Source: Saccharibacillus alkalitolerans (GTDB lineage Bacteria > Bacillota > Bacilli > Paenibacillales > Paenibacillaceae). From it: DNA of 64,000 bases. The stretch is from positions 186,001 to 250,000 of the forward strand of contig NZ_JAAFGS010000002.1 in assembly GCF_011090185.1 (NCBI RefSeq). The letters run 5' to 3'. Both the position numbers and the translations under genes were made by a program. Shown piece after piece: positions 1 through 8,474 of the stretch. How positions within the stretch are numbered: position 1 is the stretch's first letter; the number at the start of each line of letters is the position of its first letter. The notes below the pieces were generated by a model. It was not told the origin of the DNA, searched no databases, and saw only the letters and a list, made by a program, of their open reading frames with translations.

Positions 1-103
1 CCGAAAGCCCGGCCGTCCGGCGGGAGAAGCGGCTGACGGAGCGGCTGCGGCGGCCCGCTCGAGCAGTCGGCTCACAGAGGCAGGCCGCTCGAACGAGCGG
101 CAG
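1..103. other. GC-rich intergenic sequence at the window edge
   Basis: No convincing gene could be assigned. Short open frames are present, but none has a ribosome binding site or a recognisable product. The stretch ends at a perfect palindrome that looks like a transcription terminator. The 3' end of a gene lying mostly outside the window cannot be excluded. Confidence 0.4.
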
Positions 104-139
104 AAAAAGGCACGCATGAATATTCATGCGTGCCTTTTT
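104..139. terminator. perfect 36-nt palindrome, probable bidirectional terminator
   Basis: The two 18-nt halves are exact reverse complements. The palindrome starts with AAAAAGGCACGC and ends with the complementary GCGTGCCTTTTT, so either strand gives a long hairpin ending in a U run. It lies about 150 bases beyond the stop of the DUF1269-like gene and would end the minus-strand photolyase operon; it could also end a plus-strand gene outside the window. Confidence 0.75.
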
Positions 140-293
140 CGCGCCTTGATGCCTTTTCGCGCCTTTTACGGGCTTTCGCGCGTTCTTCGCGCTTCTGCGC
201 AGCGGGGCCGCCGGTCGGCCCGGCCGCTTCGGGCCCTGGGGCTCCGGGAAAAAGGCCGCCTTATCGCCTTCGGCGCCGGAACGATCCGCCGCC

Positions 294-923
294 TCAGCGA
301 TCGCCCTTGAACCGCTCGCGGAACTGGTCGAACTCTTCCTTGATTCGGTCGCGGACGTTCTCCGCCCGATCCCGCAGTTCGTTCTGACGCTTGTCCCGCA
401 GCTTCTGGCGGGCTTCCTTCGCCATCTCTTCTTCCGCTTCGCGCGCCTGAACCAGCTCGTCCTCGACGTCTTCCACGTCGCGGCGCAGCACGAGGCGGGA
501 ACCGAGCGACTGAAAGTAGGCGTTCAGCGAATCGATCCGTTCTTCCTGCGCCAGCGCGACCAATCCGCTCTCGCCTTCCGCGAGCGAGTCGGCCGTCAGC
601 TCCAAAATGCCGATATTCTCCTCGGCTTTGCTGCCGGCGATCGAGGCGCCGATCAGCGAGCCGATGCTGCCGCCGAGCAGGATGCCGAACGGCCCGCCGA
701 GAATGCCGACGAAGGAGCCGATCAGGCTGCCCGCCAGCAGGCGGCCGCCGAAGCCGGTATCGAAGTTGTACCCGTCCTTGAACGTGACGCGGCCGTTTTC
801 TTTCTTCACGACGGCGGCTTCCGTGACGGTGTAATCGGGGGCGACGGAGCGGCTTTTCAGTTCCGACAGAGCTTGATAAGCCTTGCTTTCCTCATTGAAA
901 AAAACGACGATGACGTTTTCCAA
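294..923 (-). CDS. DUF1269-like membrane-associated protein
   Basis: A 209-residue protein. The N-terminal part (about 1-60) resembles the small alpha/beta fold of stress-related DUF1269 proteins. Residues about 60-98 form a glycine-rich hydrophobic segment (GGRLLAGSLIGSFVGILGG and on) that could be one or two membrane helices. The C-terminal third is a highly charged Glu/Arg-rich helix, probably coiled coil. It is the last gene of a tight minus-strand operon, starting 6 bases after the stop of the DUF2357 nuclease gene, with AAAAGGATG upstream of the ATG. The function is unknown; a role in membrane stress is only what is assumed for the family. The assignment is by overall pattern. Confidence 0.65.
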   Translation of the reverse strand: MENVIVVFFNEESKAYQALSELKSRSVAPDYTVTEAAVVKKENGRVTFKDGYNFDTGFGGRLLAGSLIGSFVGILGGPFGILLGGSIGSLIGASIAGSKAEENIGILELTADSLAEGESGLVALAQEERIDSLNAYFQSLGSRLVLRRDVEDVEDELVQAREAEEEMAKEARQKLRDKRQNELRDRAENVRDRIKEEFDQFRERFKGDR

Positions 924-929
924 TTTCGC

Positions 930-3092
930 TCACATCCTTTTCGTGTAGGGGTCGGGCTGCATCCCCCCGTCATTACCCCTTTCTTCGGCCGTTCTCCCAT
1001 CTTCGCTTGCCGCACCAGCCGTTCCCAGCAGTACGTCCAGCCAGCGCTCGACCAACCTCGTCGAACCGGGCAGAAACGGCAGAGCGCCCACCCCGACCTT
1101 GCCGATGCTCCGGTAAAAATGGTGCCCGGCATACTCGGACTCGTCCGCGTACGGAAACAGCACGCAGGCCGACGACACGCTTCGCTCGTACTCCCCGCTC
1201 TCCCGGCTGCGCCGCACGATAGCGTCCCGGTAGCGGTGCATGACATTAATGTCCTCTTCCAGCGGACCCGGCGTCCCGTGCAGCGAAGCATAGGCGCTGC
1301 CCGGCAAGGCCGGATCGAGCCGGTATTTGGCGTCGAGCACGAAGGCGGTCTCCCGGCTGCCCGGGTCGCCGGCTCCCTTCCGCGCGCCGCGATCTCCGGC
1401 GGCTCCGGCCGCGACGCTTTGGGCCGCGCTGCCGCCGAACGTACTGCGGCTGCCGCCCGCAAGTCCGCCTCCCGCCGGCCCGTCCGCCGGCCGCCGCAGC
1501 GTCAGCAGCAGATCCGGCCGCTGCTCCGTCGTCGGCCGGCTCCGTCCGAGCATCGACGGGTTATAAACCAGCGACAGCTCCGCGCCGCTCTCGCGATGTT
1601 CGTAATCGATCCGGGAAGCGCCGCCCCGGACCAGCGACGGAAACAGCCCGCTCCGGTCGATGCCGGAACCCGCGCGGCTGATTACCCGGCAGCGCCGCTC
1701 CAGCAGCCGCCGCAGCTTCAGGAAGCACCAATACTCGTACAGCTGCGCCATGTCCTTAAGCGACAACCGCAGCATCCCTTCGCGAATCGACAGACCTTTG
1801 AGCAGCAGCAGATGCAGCTTGTACATCTCGCGGTAGCCCGGCGCCATCTGCAGCACCAGGCTGACGTTCATCCGCCGCAGCGGACCGGCTTCGCGCAGAA
1901 AGTCCGCGTTCAGCATGACGCCGAGGCGCCGGCTGATCGTCTCCAGCTCGCGCTCCAGCAGCGGATCGCGCCCGGCGCGGCTGCCTTTCAGTTCCCCGCG
2001 CAGCTCGTCGACCCGCCGGGACGTCCGCTCCAGCATCCAGCGCAGGAAGCGGTTCTCGTCCGTATCGGCCGAGATGACCCGCCGGGATTCCAGCAGCCGG
2101 GTCGGCATGTAGCGCGTAGGCTTTGCGCTTCCTGCGCCGAAGCCTCTTCCTTCGCTCTCCGGGCTCCCCAAAGCTTCGATCTCCAGCCAGCCCCGCTCGT
2201 CCGCCTGCAGCCGCTGCGGATGCCGGCGCAGATCGTCCAGCGCCTTCCGGTCGGTTCGGCGTGCGCGTCCGGCCTCGACCAGCCGGCGCTCGCTGCCCAG
2301 CCGGTGATGCGGATGGGATTCGATACGCCTCATGGCGCTTTCCATGCGATCGAATACCCGGCGCAGTATCGTATGAAATTCCGTCAGGCTTTGACGAAAA
2401 GTCTCCCGCTCTTCGGCAGGTCGGTACGTCCGGCGCAGGAAGTCGAACGTCAAGTCGTACGCCTCCTCGTTCACTTCCTCCATCAGCCGGACGTAATCGC
2501 GCCGGTAATCCATTTTGGCGGGAAACACTTCGATGCCGACCGTCAGCAGGGGACGTCCGTTCAGCCGGACTTCCAGCTCCGTCTCGCCGATCTCGCTGCC
2601 GAAATCGAGCGTGCCGGATAACACGCTGCTTCCTCTCGGCTTGATCCGCCGCCGCAGATTGACGTTTTCATGATGGAACGTCAAATCCAGCGCCGGATTC
2701 GCCTTGACCAGCGTCAGCTCGTACGCCTTCGTCTCGAAAAAACACGGGTAAGCCGGCATTCCCGGCTCCCAGGCTTCCGCCGCCCCGCTCTCCGGCGAGA
2801 ACAGCTTCACCCGGCATTCCGTCAACCGCGTCTTTGCCGCTTCTGCGCCGAAACGGGCCGTCAGCCGCTCTCCGCTGTCCGGATCGCGATGCAGCCCGAG
2901 GCGTTCCGCCGTCTCGTGCAGCGGTTCGCCGGCGATATACAGTTCGAACAGATCCGTCTCGATCCGCAGCAGCTCGGTGCCGGAATCGGGACCGACCGGA
3001 GAAGAGAACGACATGGCTTCGCCTTCTTTCGAATAATTGATTTTCCCGACACGCGTTCCGCCGAACGTCGTCCGCACCGGCATAAGCCGCAT
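930..3092 (-). CDS. DUF2357 protein with PD-(D/E)XK (McrC-like) nuclease motif
   Basis: A protein of about 720 residues. The N-terminal half fits the DUF2357 family. The C-terminal half carries a split PD-(D/E)XK nuclease signature: PDLLLTL at about 526-532 and FVLDAKYRL at about 584-592, the metal-binding Asp and the DxK pair. A Gly/Ala/Ser-rich low-complexity insert (about 535-580) lies between the two motif halves. In other Firmicutes such proteins are the nuclease partners of McrB-type AAA proteins. An McrB-like gene does exist here, but 7.5 kb upstream at 10646-12673 rather than next to it. This gene sits 30 bases after the dipeptidase stop, in an operon headed by photolyase. The start is uncertain: the ATG at 3092 and a second Met at residue 27 are both possible. 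Confidence 0.75.
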   Translation of the reverse strand: MRLMPVRTTFGGTRVGKINYSKEGEAMSFSSPVGPDSGTELLRIETDLFELYIAGEPLHETAERLGLHRDPDSGERLTARFGAEAAKTRLTECRVKLFSPESGAAEAWEPGMPAYPCFFETKAYELTLVKANPALDLTFHHENVNLRRRIKPRGSSVLSGTLDFGSEIGETELEVRLNGRPLLTVGIEVFPAKMDYRRDYVRLMEEVNEEAYDLTFDFLRRTYRPAEERETFRQSLTEFHTILRRVFDRMESAMRRIESHPHHRLGSERRLVEAGRARRTDRKALDDLRRHPQRLQADERGWLEIEALGSPESEGRGFGAGSAKPTRYMPTRLLESRRVISADTDENRFLRWMLERTSRRVDELRGELKGSRAGRDPLLERELETISRRLGVMLNADFLREAGPLRRMNVSLVLQMAPGYREMYKLHLLLLKGLSIREGMLRLSLKDMAQLYEYWCFLKLRRLLERRCRVISRAGSGIDRSGLFPSLVRGGASRIDYEHRESGAELSLVYNPSMLGRSRPTTEQRPDLLLTLRRPADGPAGGGLAGGSRSTFGGSAAQSVAAGAAGDRGARKGAGDPGSRETAFVLDAKYRLDPALPGSAYASLHGTPGPLEEDINVMHRYRDAIVRRSRESGEYERSVSSACVLFPYADESEYAGHHFYRSIGKVGVGALPFLPGSTRLVERWLDVLLGTAGAASEDGRTAEERGNDGGMQPDPYTKRM

Positions 3093-3122
3093 GTTCCGTC
3101 CGCCTTTTCCCGGCCCGCCTGC

Positions 3123-4076
3123 CTACTTCGCCGCGCGTCCGATGCCCGATACGTAACGCGCGAAATTACCGTAAGCGAATCCCCGCACCTGTTCCTCGCT
3201 CCAGCGCTTCAGCAGAGCGTCGATCAGGTTCTGACTGCGCCCCGCGTGCTCCAATCCTTCGAGCGTCTCCGTGATGCCGTCGAAGTCGGAACCGAAGCCG
3301 ATATGGCGTTCGCCGCCCAGCTCGCACATCCGGTCGATATGCGCGGCGAGGTCGCCGATCCCCGCACTCCGCCCTTCTTGCGCGTCGACGACGAAGGGCG
3401 GGAAATACACGACATGCACCTGCGCGCCGCGCTCGAACATTGCCCGCAGCTGCCGGTCCGTCAGGTTCCGCGGATGACCGCACAGCGCCCTCGCGTTGGA
3501 ATGGCTGGCGATCGGATAATCGGCGCATTCCAGCACGTCCCAGAAAGCCCGCTCGCTCAAATGGCTGACGTCCGTCAGCATGCCGTACCGGTTGTTCAGC
3601 GCCACGATCTCGCGGCCCAGCGACGTCAGCCCGCCCCCGCGCGGCTCCAGCACGCCGTCCGCGGCCTGGTTCGCATAGTTCCACGTCAAGCCGACGGAAC
3701 GCACGCCGAGCCGATACAGCAGATGCAGCCTTTTCAGGTCGTTTTCGATCGGGTCCGCGCCTTCCAGCGTCAGCAGCGCCCCGATCTTCCCTTCCTCCGG
3801 CTGCGCGATCTGCGACCAATCGGTAATCAGCGTCATGTCGTCGTGCTTATCCAGAATCTCCTCGTAAAAATAATGAATTTGGTCGAGGCACGACTGAAAG
3901 CGCATGTGTCCCGGCAGCGCCGGATCGACGAAAATCGCGAAGCCTTGAACGGCCACGCCGCCCTCCTTCAGCCGGTTCCGATTGGTCATCAGCTCCGGGG
4001 CGTCCGTATAGGACAGCCCTCCGCCGGAAGCTTCGATCTTGGCCAGCGCATCGCCGTGCAGGTCGATGATCCGCAT
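3123..4076 (-). CDS. membrane-dipeptidase family (M19) metallopeptidase
   Basis: A 317-residue zinc dipeptidase of the renal dipeptidase (M19) family, expected to cleave dipeptides including D-amino-acid-containing ones in the cytoplasm. Visible family motifs are the N-terminal DLHGD metal site (about 4-8), the LEGAD motif with the bridging Glu (about 103-107), LTDVSHL, ASHSNAR and the C-terminal FGSDFDG. There is no signal peptide. AAAAGGAG lies 8 bases upstream of the ATG. The gene follows photolyase by 21 bases and precedes the DUF2357 nuclease by 30 bases, so the three are probably cotranscribed; no functional link between them is obvious. Confidence 0.9.
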   Translation of the reverse strand: MRIIDLHGDALAKIEASGGGLSYTDAPELMTNRNRLKEGGVAVQGFAIFVDPALPGHMRFQSCLDQIHYFYEEILDKHDDMTLITDWSQIAQPEEGKIGALLTLEGADPIENDLKRLHLLYRLGVRSVGLTWNYANQAADGVLEPRGGGLTSLGREIVALNNRYGMLTDVSHLSERAFWDVLECADYPIASHSNARALCGHPRNLTDRQLRAMFERGAQVHVVYFPPFVVDAQEGRSAGIGDLAAHIDRMCELGGERHIGFGSDFDGITETLEGLEHAGRSQNLIDALLKRWSEEQVRGFAYGNFARYVSGIGRAAK

Positions 4077-4097
4077 TTTCCCAACTCCTTTTCGCGT

Positions 4098-5462
4098 TTA
4101 TTCCGGTTCCGCTTCCTCCTGCCGGCCGTTTACGATGGATTTGTACGTCCCGATCGCCGCCGCCCGCGAAGCTTTCAGATCGACGACGGCGTCCGGGCGC
4201 GGCAGATGCACCTTTTTGGCGTCCTCGTCCCGCAGCTCCGGCAGCCATTCGCGAATGTATTCGCCGTTCGGATCGTACTTCTCGGATTGGGTCACGGGAT
4301 TGACAACGCGGAAATACGGAGCCGAATTCGCGCCGAGCGACGCGCACCACAGCCAGTTCCCCCGGTTCTGAATATTGTCGTAGTCCAGCAGCTTGCGGCG
4401 GAAATAGTTCTCCCCGAGCGTGAACGGACACTGCAGGTTTTTGGTCAGGAACATGGCGCACAGAATCCGCAGCCGGTTCGGCATGAGCCCCGTCTCGTTA
4501 AGGCCCCGCATGGCCGCGTCGATGACCGGAATGCCGGTGTCGCCTTTGGCCCAGCGTTCGAAATGCTCGTCCGTCAGGGCGGACAGGTCGTATTTTTTCT
4601 CATAGGAAAAATAGTCTTTGTCGTAGATCGCCAGGTACTGGTAAAAGTCGCGGAACGCCAGCTGGCGCACCCATTCGTCGCTGCCTTCGCGGCGGATCGC
4701 CCGGGCGTACAGCTCGCGGATCGAGACGGCGCCGGCGCTGACGTGCGGATTGACGCCGCTGGCCGGAAGCTCGGGGTAATAATCGCGCTTTTCCCCGTAT
4801 TCCGCGATGCCGTCTTCCAGAAAAGGCTCCAGCTTCTCCTTCCATTCGTCGGCCGGCTCGTATTCGTCCAGATCGAACGGAAGATCGAAGCGGCTCGGCC
4901 ATTCCGGCTCGATTCGGCCTTCCCGCAGGTCGCCCAGCGCGACGGAGGAAGGTTCGTTCGGCGCATGCGCCAAATACTCCAGCCATTTCCGGTGAAACGG
5001 CGCGAAGATTTTGTAAAAGCCGTCTTTGCCCGTAAATTCGGCGAACCGCTCCGTCTCGATCATCAGCGTGTCGACGAGCAGCGTGAACGCGGCTCCGTGC
5101 GCCTCCGCCGCTCCTTTCAGCTTGCGGTCGCGATCGCGCGCGTACGGCGTGAAATCCCGGTGGGCGACGACTTCGTCGATCTCCTCGGGTCCGCCTTCGA
5201 GCCGGCCGAGCAGATGCGACAGCACCTCTTCCGGCGCGCCGTAGGCGATATGCAGGACGCGGCCGGCCTGCTCGTACCTGCTGCGCAGACGGTTGACGTG
5301 ACGCAGGAAGTTGACGCCGCTGTGCTCCTTCTCCCGGCCCCTTTTCAGCAAAAAAGGATCGAGAATGAGCAGATGCGCCGCGGGAGCGCCCGCTTCGTGC
5401 AGATAGTCGAAGGCCGTCAGGTCTTCGGTGCGAAGGTCTTTGCGGTGAATAAACAGTTTCAA
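4098..5462 (-). CDS. phr: deoxyribodipyrimidine photolyase
   Basis: A 454-residue flavoprotein of the photolyase/cryptochrome family, which repairs UV-induced pyrimidine dimers with blue light. The N-terminal alpha/beta antenna domain begins KLFIHRKDLR. The C-terminal FAD domain shows GIPVIDAAMRGL, MPNRLR and the strongly conserved NWLWCASLGANSAPYFR with NPVTQSEKYDP. The length is normal. The start is a TTG (KLFIHRKD frame) preceded by AAAGGGG about 10 bases upstream; no ATG is available. It is the first gene of the minus-strand operon that also contains the dipeptidase, the DUF2357 nuclease and the DUF1269-like gene, so DNA repair and a putative DNA nuclease share a transcript. Confidence 0.93.
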   Translation of the reverse strand: MKLFIHRKDLRTEDLTAFDYLHEAGAPAAHLLILDPFLLKRGREKEHSGVNFLRHVNRLRSRYEQAGRVLHIAYGAPEEVLSHLLGRLEGGPEEIDEVVAHRDFTPYARDRDRKLKGAAEAHGAAFTLLVDTLMIETERFAEFTGKDGFYKIFAPFHRKWLEYLAHAPNEPSSVALGDLREGRIEPEWPSRFDLPFDLDEYEPADEWKEKLEPFLEDGIAEYGEKRDYYPELPASGVNPHVSAGAVSIRELYARAIRREGSDEWVRQLAFRDFYQYLAIYDKDYFSYEKKYDLSALTDEHFERWAKGDTGIPVIDAAMRGLNETGLMPNRLRILCAMFLTKNLQCPFTLGENYFRRKLLDYDNIQNRGNWLWCASLGANSAPYFRVVNPVTQSEKYDPNGEYIREWLPELRDEDAKKVHLPRPDAVVDLKASRAAAIGTYKSIVNGRQEEAEPE

Positions 5463-5603
5463 GTGAGGCGTTCCCCTTTCCGGCGTTCGATAAATAGGCT
5501 TTTCCCCTATATTACCCGAGCGCGGGACGAAACGGAAACGCGCGGGTTACGATCGGAACACCGGCGAAATACAGACGAAGCGACGAAGCGACCGCGCGAA
5601 AAA

Positions 5604-5631
5604 GCCGTTCCCCGTTGATCCGGGAAACGGC
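5604..5631 (-). terminator. hairpin after the lipoprotein gene
   Basis: An 11-bp stem, GCCGTTCCCCG against CGGGAAACGGC with one mismatch, with a short loop. It lies about 12 bases beyond the stop of the minus-strand lipoprotein gene, with A-rich sequence on the plus-strand side (U-rich in the transcript). Confidence 0.55.
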
Positions 5632-5642
5632 ATCGGCACTAA

Positions 5643-6068
5643 TTACGGGTTAAAAAACTTTCTTTGTATGCTTTCTCGGCTGAAGACGGCCTGCTCTTCT
5701 TCGCCGTCGCCGTATACCAGCGTCGTCTCGAAATCAAGCCCGTTCAAGACCTGATCCGGAATCTGATCGATCGGCACCTCTACTTTTTCTCCGACCGTCC
5801 CTTCGATCATCCCTTCGGAAAGCTTAAAATACATTTTCACTTTCTCTCCGGCCTTCGCTCCGTCTTCATCCTTCGACTCGATCAGCAGCGTTGAAGTTTC
5901 GGGCGCGGACGGGTTCGTTTGGATGGCAACCAGGCGAATATCGAACGCGGCCGAGGTCCCGACGTACTCCGAGCGAAAATAAACGTCGTCGCCGCTTCTC
6001 AAGCAGCCTGCCTGGAGCCAAACGAAAGAAAAAATCAACAGAGCCACCACGGGTTTGAGCTTATTCAT
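5643..6068 (-). CDS. small lipoprotein, function unknown
   Basis: A 141-residue protein with a lipoprotein signal peptide: basic start MNKLKP, hydrophobic core VVALLIFSFVW and lipobox LQAGC, so it is expected to be anchored to the outer face of the membrane by the lipobox cysteine. The mature part is a beta-rich domain with an acidic pattern; no family was recognised. A Met two codons upstream is open, but TAAGGG sits six bases before the inner ATG, so that start was chosen. It lies just downstream of the GNAT gene on the same strand. Confidence 0.75.
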   Translation of the reverse strand: MNKLKPVVALLIFSFVWLQAGCLRSGDDVYFRSEYVGTSAAFDIRLVAIQTNPSAPETSTLLIESKDEDGAKAGEKVKMYFKLSEGMIEGTVGEKVEVPIDQIPDQVLNGLDFETTLVYGDGEEEQAVFSRESIQRKFFNP

Positions 6069-6094
6069 AACCATCCCTTACCTTTGGGCATAAC

Positions 6095-6559
6095 TTACGA
6101 ACAGGAAGTCTGCTCGCTCGCAGAATCACGCAGCGCCTTGACCATCAGCAGATGCGGGATGCCGTCTTCCATGAACTCGTCCGACGCGGCGGCGTAGCCA
6201 AGCTTTTCATAGAAGCCCCGCGCCTGACTCTGTCCGTGCAGCTTCACGCCGACCAGCCCTTTTTCGGCCGCGATCCGCTCCAGCGCTTCGAGAATTCGCC
6301 GCCCGATGCCGTGCTTGCGGTACGGCTCCAGAATGCAGATCCGCTCGAGCTTGCCCGTGCCTTGGACGACGCGAATCCGGCCCGTGCCGACCGCCCTGCC
6401 TTCGTAAAAGACGAGCACATGCTCGCAGGCCGCGTCCGGACGGTCAAATTCGTCGAATTCATCCTCCAGCGGCACTCCCTGCTCTTCTACGAATACCGTT
6501 TTTCTAATCAAAAAGGCCTGCTCCAACTCTTCCGCGCTGCCGATCTTGATCGTTTCCAA
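6095..6559 (-). CDS. GNAT-family N-acetyltransferase
   Basis: A 154-residue acetyltransferase of the GNAT fold, transferring an acetyl group from acetyl-CoA to an unknown amine. It shows the N-terminal IRKTVFVEEQGVP motif of the ElaA/YjcF-like subgroup, the VGTGRIR strand and the acetyl-CoA loop RKHGIGRRILEAL. The usual QSQARGFYEKLGY motif follows. The start is a TTG with AAGGGTG eight bases upstream; the frame runs open far upstream without a better site. It may be cotranscribed with the lipoprotein gene 26 bases downstream. The substrate cannot be predicted. Confidence 0.85.
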   Translation of the reverse strand: METIKIGSAEELEQAFLIRKTVFVEEQGVPLEDEFDEFDRPDAACEHVLVFYEGRAVGTGRIRVVQGTGKLERICILEPYRKHGIGRRILEALERIAAEKGLVGVKLHGQSQARGFYEKLGYAAASDEFMEDGIPHLLMVKALRDSASEQTSCS

Positions 6560-6719
6560 TATCTTTTCACCCTTTCCGCTTTTCCCGTTTGCGGGCCGGC
6601 GTTCTCTCCCGCTTCCCGTTCTCCAGTATATCCAAAAACAAAAGCGGACACAGCCCGCAAAAATCCGGATACTTGAGCGTCTTTCGTTCATTATTGAATA
6701 TCCCGGCCTCTTTTGTCGA

Positions 6720-6780
6720 TTGCGGACTTCCGGAAAGGTTTTATACTTAATGAACAAGCGTATATTAACGCACTTCATTA
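6720..6780 (+). promoter_or_regulatory. candidate promoter and operator of the cupin gene
   Basis: TTGCGG (6720-6725) and TATACT (6742-6747) are spaced by 16 bases. Directly downstream lies an imperfect inverted repeat: TAATGAA (6748-6754) and TTCATTA (6774-6780) enclose an inner pair GCGT/ACGC. A repressor bound here would block the promoter. The regulator is unknown. Confidence 0.5.
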
Positions 6781-6805
6781 CCTCTATAGAAAGCAGGGAT
6801 GAACC

Positions 6806-7210
6806 ATGGCTCACGAATCGCTGAACAGCGGCGGCCTTTTTCCTCTGGGCGACAAGGTCGAAAACAACTACTTTACCGGCGACACGTACTTGAACATGAT
6901 CTTCACCGATCCGACGCCGCTGAACGCGGCGATCGGCAGCGTCACCTTCTCCCCGGGCGCGCGCAATAACTGGCATTCGCACAAAGTAGGCCAGGTGCTG
7001 ATCGTTACCGGCGGGGAAGGCTGGTACCAGGAGGAAGGCAGGGCGGCGCGGACGCTCAAAACGGGCGACGTCGTCAATATTCCGCCGAACGTCAAGCACT
7101 GGCACGGCGCGACGAAGGACAGCTGGTTCGTACACCTGGCGCTGACGCCGGGCGAGACGGAGTGGATGGAACCGGTGGACGACGGGACTTACGGAAGCTT
7201 GGGCGAATAG
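6806..7210 (+). CDS. cupin-domain protein
   Basis: A 134-residue single-domain cupin. The metal-binding motifs are visible: HSHKVGQVLIVTGGEGW (cupin motif 1, with two His and a Gln in the usual Glu position) and DVVNIPPNVKHWHGA (motif 2 with its His). Such proteins are often annotated as carboxymuconolactone-decarboxylase-associated or quercetinase-like cupins; the substrate is unknown. It appears to be a single-gene unit with its own promoter and a palindromic operator candidate upstream. It is transcribed away from the GNAT gene. Confidence 0.82.
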   Translation: MAHESLNSGGLFPLGDKVENNYFTGDTYLNMIFTDPTPLNAAIGSVTFSPGARNNWHSHKVGQVLIVTGGEGWYQEEGRAARTLKTGDVVNIPPNVKHWHGATKDSWFVHLALTPGETEWMEPVDDGTYGSLGE

Positions 7211-7257
7211 AAAACGGCGCTTGGACGGCATTGATTTTACGACTGGAGGGATTCACG

Positions 7258-7809
7258 ATGAAAAATACATGGAGAAAAACGACGGCTCTGGCCGCGACGG
7301 GGCTGCTCGCCGCTTCGCTCGCCGTTCCGGTATCCGCGCAGCCGTTCTCGGCGGCCGCGGGTTCCGCGGCTTCGATCGCGGCATCGGCTTCGACGGCTGC
7401 GGGTTCCGCGACGGCGGCTTCGGCAGCGGCTTCGTCCGTCGAGAAGCGGCTGGTCGACGTGGCCGGCTTCAAAAGCGCGGCCAACTTCAAAGCCTACTAC
7501 GCCAACTTGAAGCGCGCCGTCGCCAAAGGCGACAAAGCCGCCGTCGCGGCCCGCGTCCATTATCCGCTGACCGTGTATAACGGCGACGACGACGCGAAGA
7601 CCAAAAAGCGGGTCATCAAGACCAAAGCTCAATTCTTGAACAACTATAACAAGATCTTCACGGAAGACATCCGCGAAAGCCTCGCCGACACCTCGTTCTC
7701 CGAGCTGTTCGTGAACTGGCAGGGCGCGATGGTCGACGACGGCGATATTTGGTTCACTCCGTCGAAGAGCGGCCTGCCCGGCATCTCGACGGTGAACCTG
7801 GACGACTAG
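7258..7809 (+). CDS. secreted protein, function unknown
   Basis: A 183-residue protein with a clear signal peptide (MKNTWRKT, then an Ala/Leu-rich core ending near VSAQP). A low-complexity Ala/Ser stretch (about 28-60) follows, and the mature C-terminal domain resembles the NTF2-like/DUF4440-type secreted proteins in pattern only (KAYYANLKRAVAKGDKAAVA, then RVHYPLTVY). GGAGG lies eight bases upstream of the ATG; a longer upstream frame is open but lacks a ribosome site. A repeat array and a strong terminator follow the stop codon. Confidence 0.75.
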   Translation: MKNTWRKTTALAATGLLAASLAVPVSAQPFSAAAGSAASIAASASTAAGSATAASAAASSVEKRLVDVAGFKSAANFKAYYANLKRAVAKGDKAAVAARVHYPLTVYNGDDDAKTKKRVIKTKAQFLNNYNKIFTEDIRESLADTSFSELFVNWQGAMVDDGDIWFTPSKSGLPGISTVNLDD

Positions 7810-7840
7810 CGCTTTAATGCGGCCGGAGCGGCTGCATGGT

Positions 7841-7965
7841 AAACGAAACAGCTGTGCGGCACTCGAAACAGCCGTGCGGCACTCGAAACAGCCGTGCGGC
7901 ACTCGAAACAGCCGTGCGGCACTCGAAACAGCCGTGCGGCACTCGAAACAGCCGTGCGGCACTCG
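7841..7965. repeat. 20-bp tandem repeat, about six copies
   Basis: Five consecutive exact copies of the unit ACTCGAAACAGCCGTGCGGC run from 7861 to 7960. A variant copy (7841-7860) precedes them and a degenerate start of another copy follows, merging into the terminator. Each unit contains the small palindrome GCCGTGCGGC. The array lies in the untranslated 3' region of the secreted-protein gene; 20 is not a multiple of three, so it is unlikely to encode a protein repeat. Confidence 0.92.
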
Positions 7966-8002
7966 AAAAGCCGTTTTCCCTTCCTGAGGGAAAACGGCTT
8001 TT
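7966..8002. terminator. strong bidirectional terminator
   Basis: A perfect 16-bp stem (AAAAGCCGTTTTCCCT with its complement) around a five-base loop, ending in T residues on the plus strand and A residues on the other side. It would stop transcription from the secreted-protein gene after the 20-bp array. Confidence 0.88.
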
Positions 8003-8253
8003 TGGCTTGCCGGGAAACCCGGCCTCCGGCACGGAGGGCGAGTTTCTCGGCTCCTGTATGGATCGATTCGGCCGGCGGACCTTCGGCAGACCGGTCCGCC
8101 GGGCCGCGCCGCTTCCGCTGCCCCGCGGCTCCGGCCGCCTGCTCGAAGCGCTTTTCCGCACCGCATTCGCTCGCTGTGCGGCTCGCTCCGCGGAATCGGG
8201 CACGAGCCTGATCACATTCGAGCCATCCGACGGGCCCCCGCATCTGCTTCGCC

Positions 8254-8440
8254 AAATAACTGCGTATAAGCAGTTATTTGAACAAAAAGGACTCGATTAT
8301 TCAAAATAACTGCGCCAGAGCAGCTATTTTACGAAAAAGAGCGAAAAAATGTTCTTGAACGGAGAAATAACTGCTCTCCTGCAGCTATTTCTTAAAAAAG
8401 GGTTTTGAAAAGAAAAATAAGTGCTTTTACGCAGCTATTT
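8254..8440. repeat. array of four 26-nt hairpin repeats
   Basis: Four palindromic units of identical length lie at 8254-8279, 8304-8329, 8365-8390 and 8415-8440. Each has a left arm AAATAACTGC (AAATAAGTGC in the last), a variable six-base loop and a right arm GCAGCTATTT or GCAGTTATTT. Start-to-start spacings are 50, 61 and 50 bases, and the spacers are unrelated AT-rich sequence. Arms covary only slightly while loops differ, which points to conserved arms as the functional part. No gene overlaps the array convincingly. Confidence 0.93.
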
Positions 8441-8474
8441 GCGGGAGCAGGGAGCCGGGCGCGCAGCTCTGCGG

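Noticed and set aside
2670-5618. Very long plus-strand open frame (over 900 codons) opposite photolyase, dipeptidase and the DUF2357 gene
   Set aside because: Arg/Gln/His-rich composition without domains; it is the antisense shadow typical of GC-rich coding DNA, while the minus-strand genes carry clear family motifs.
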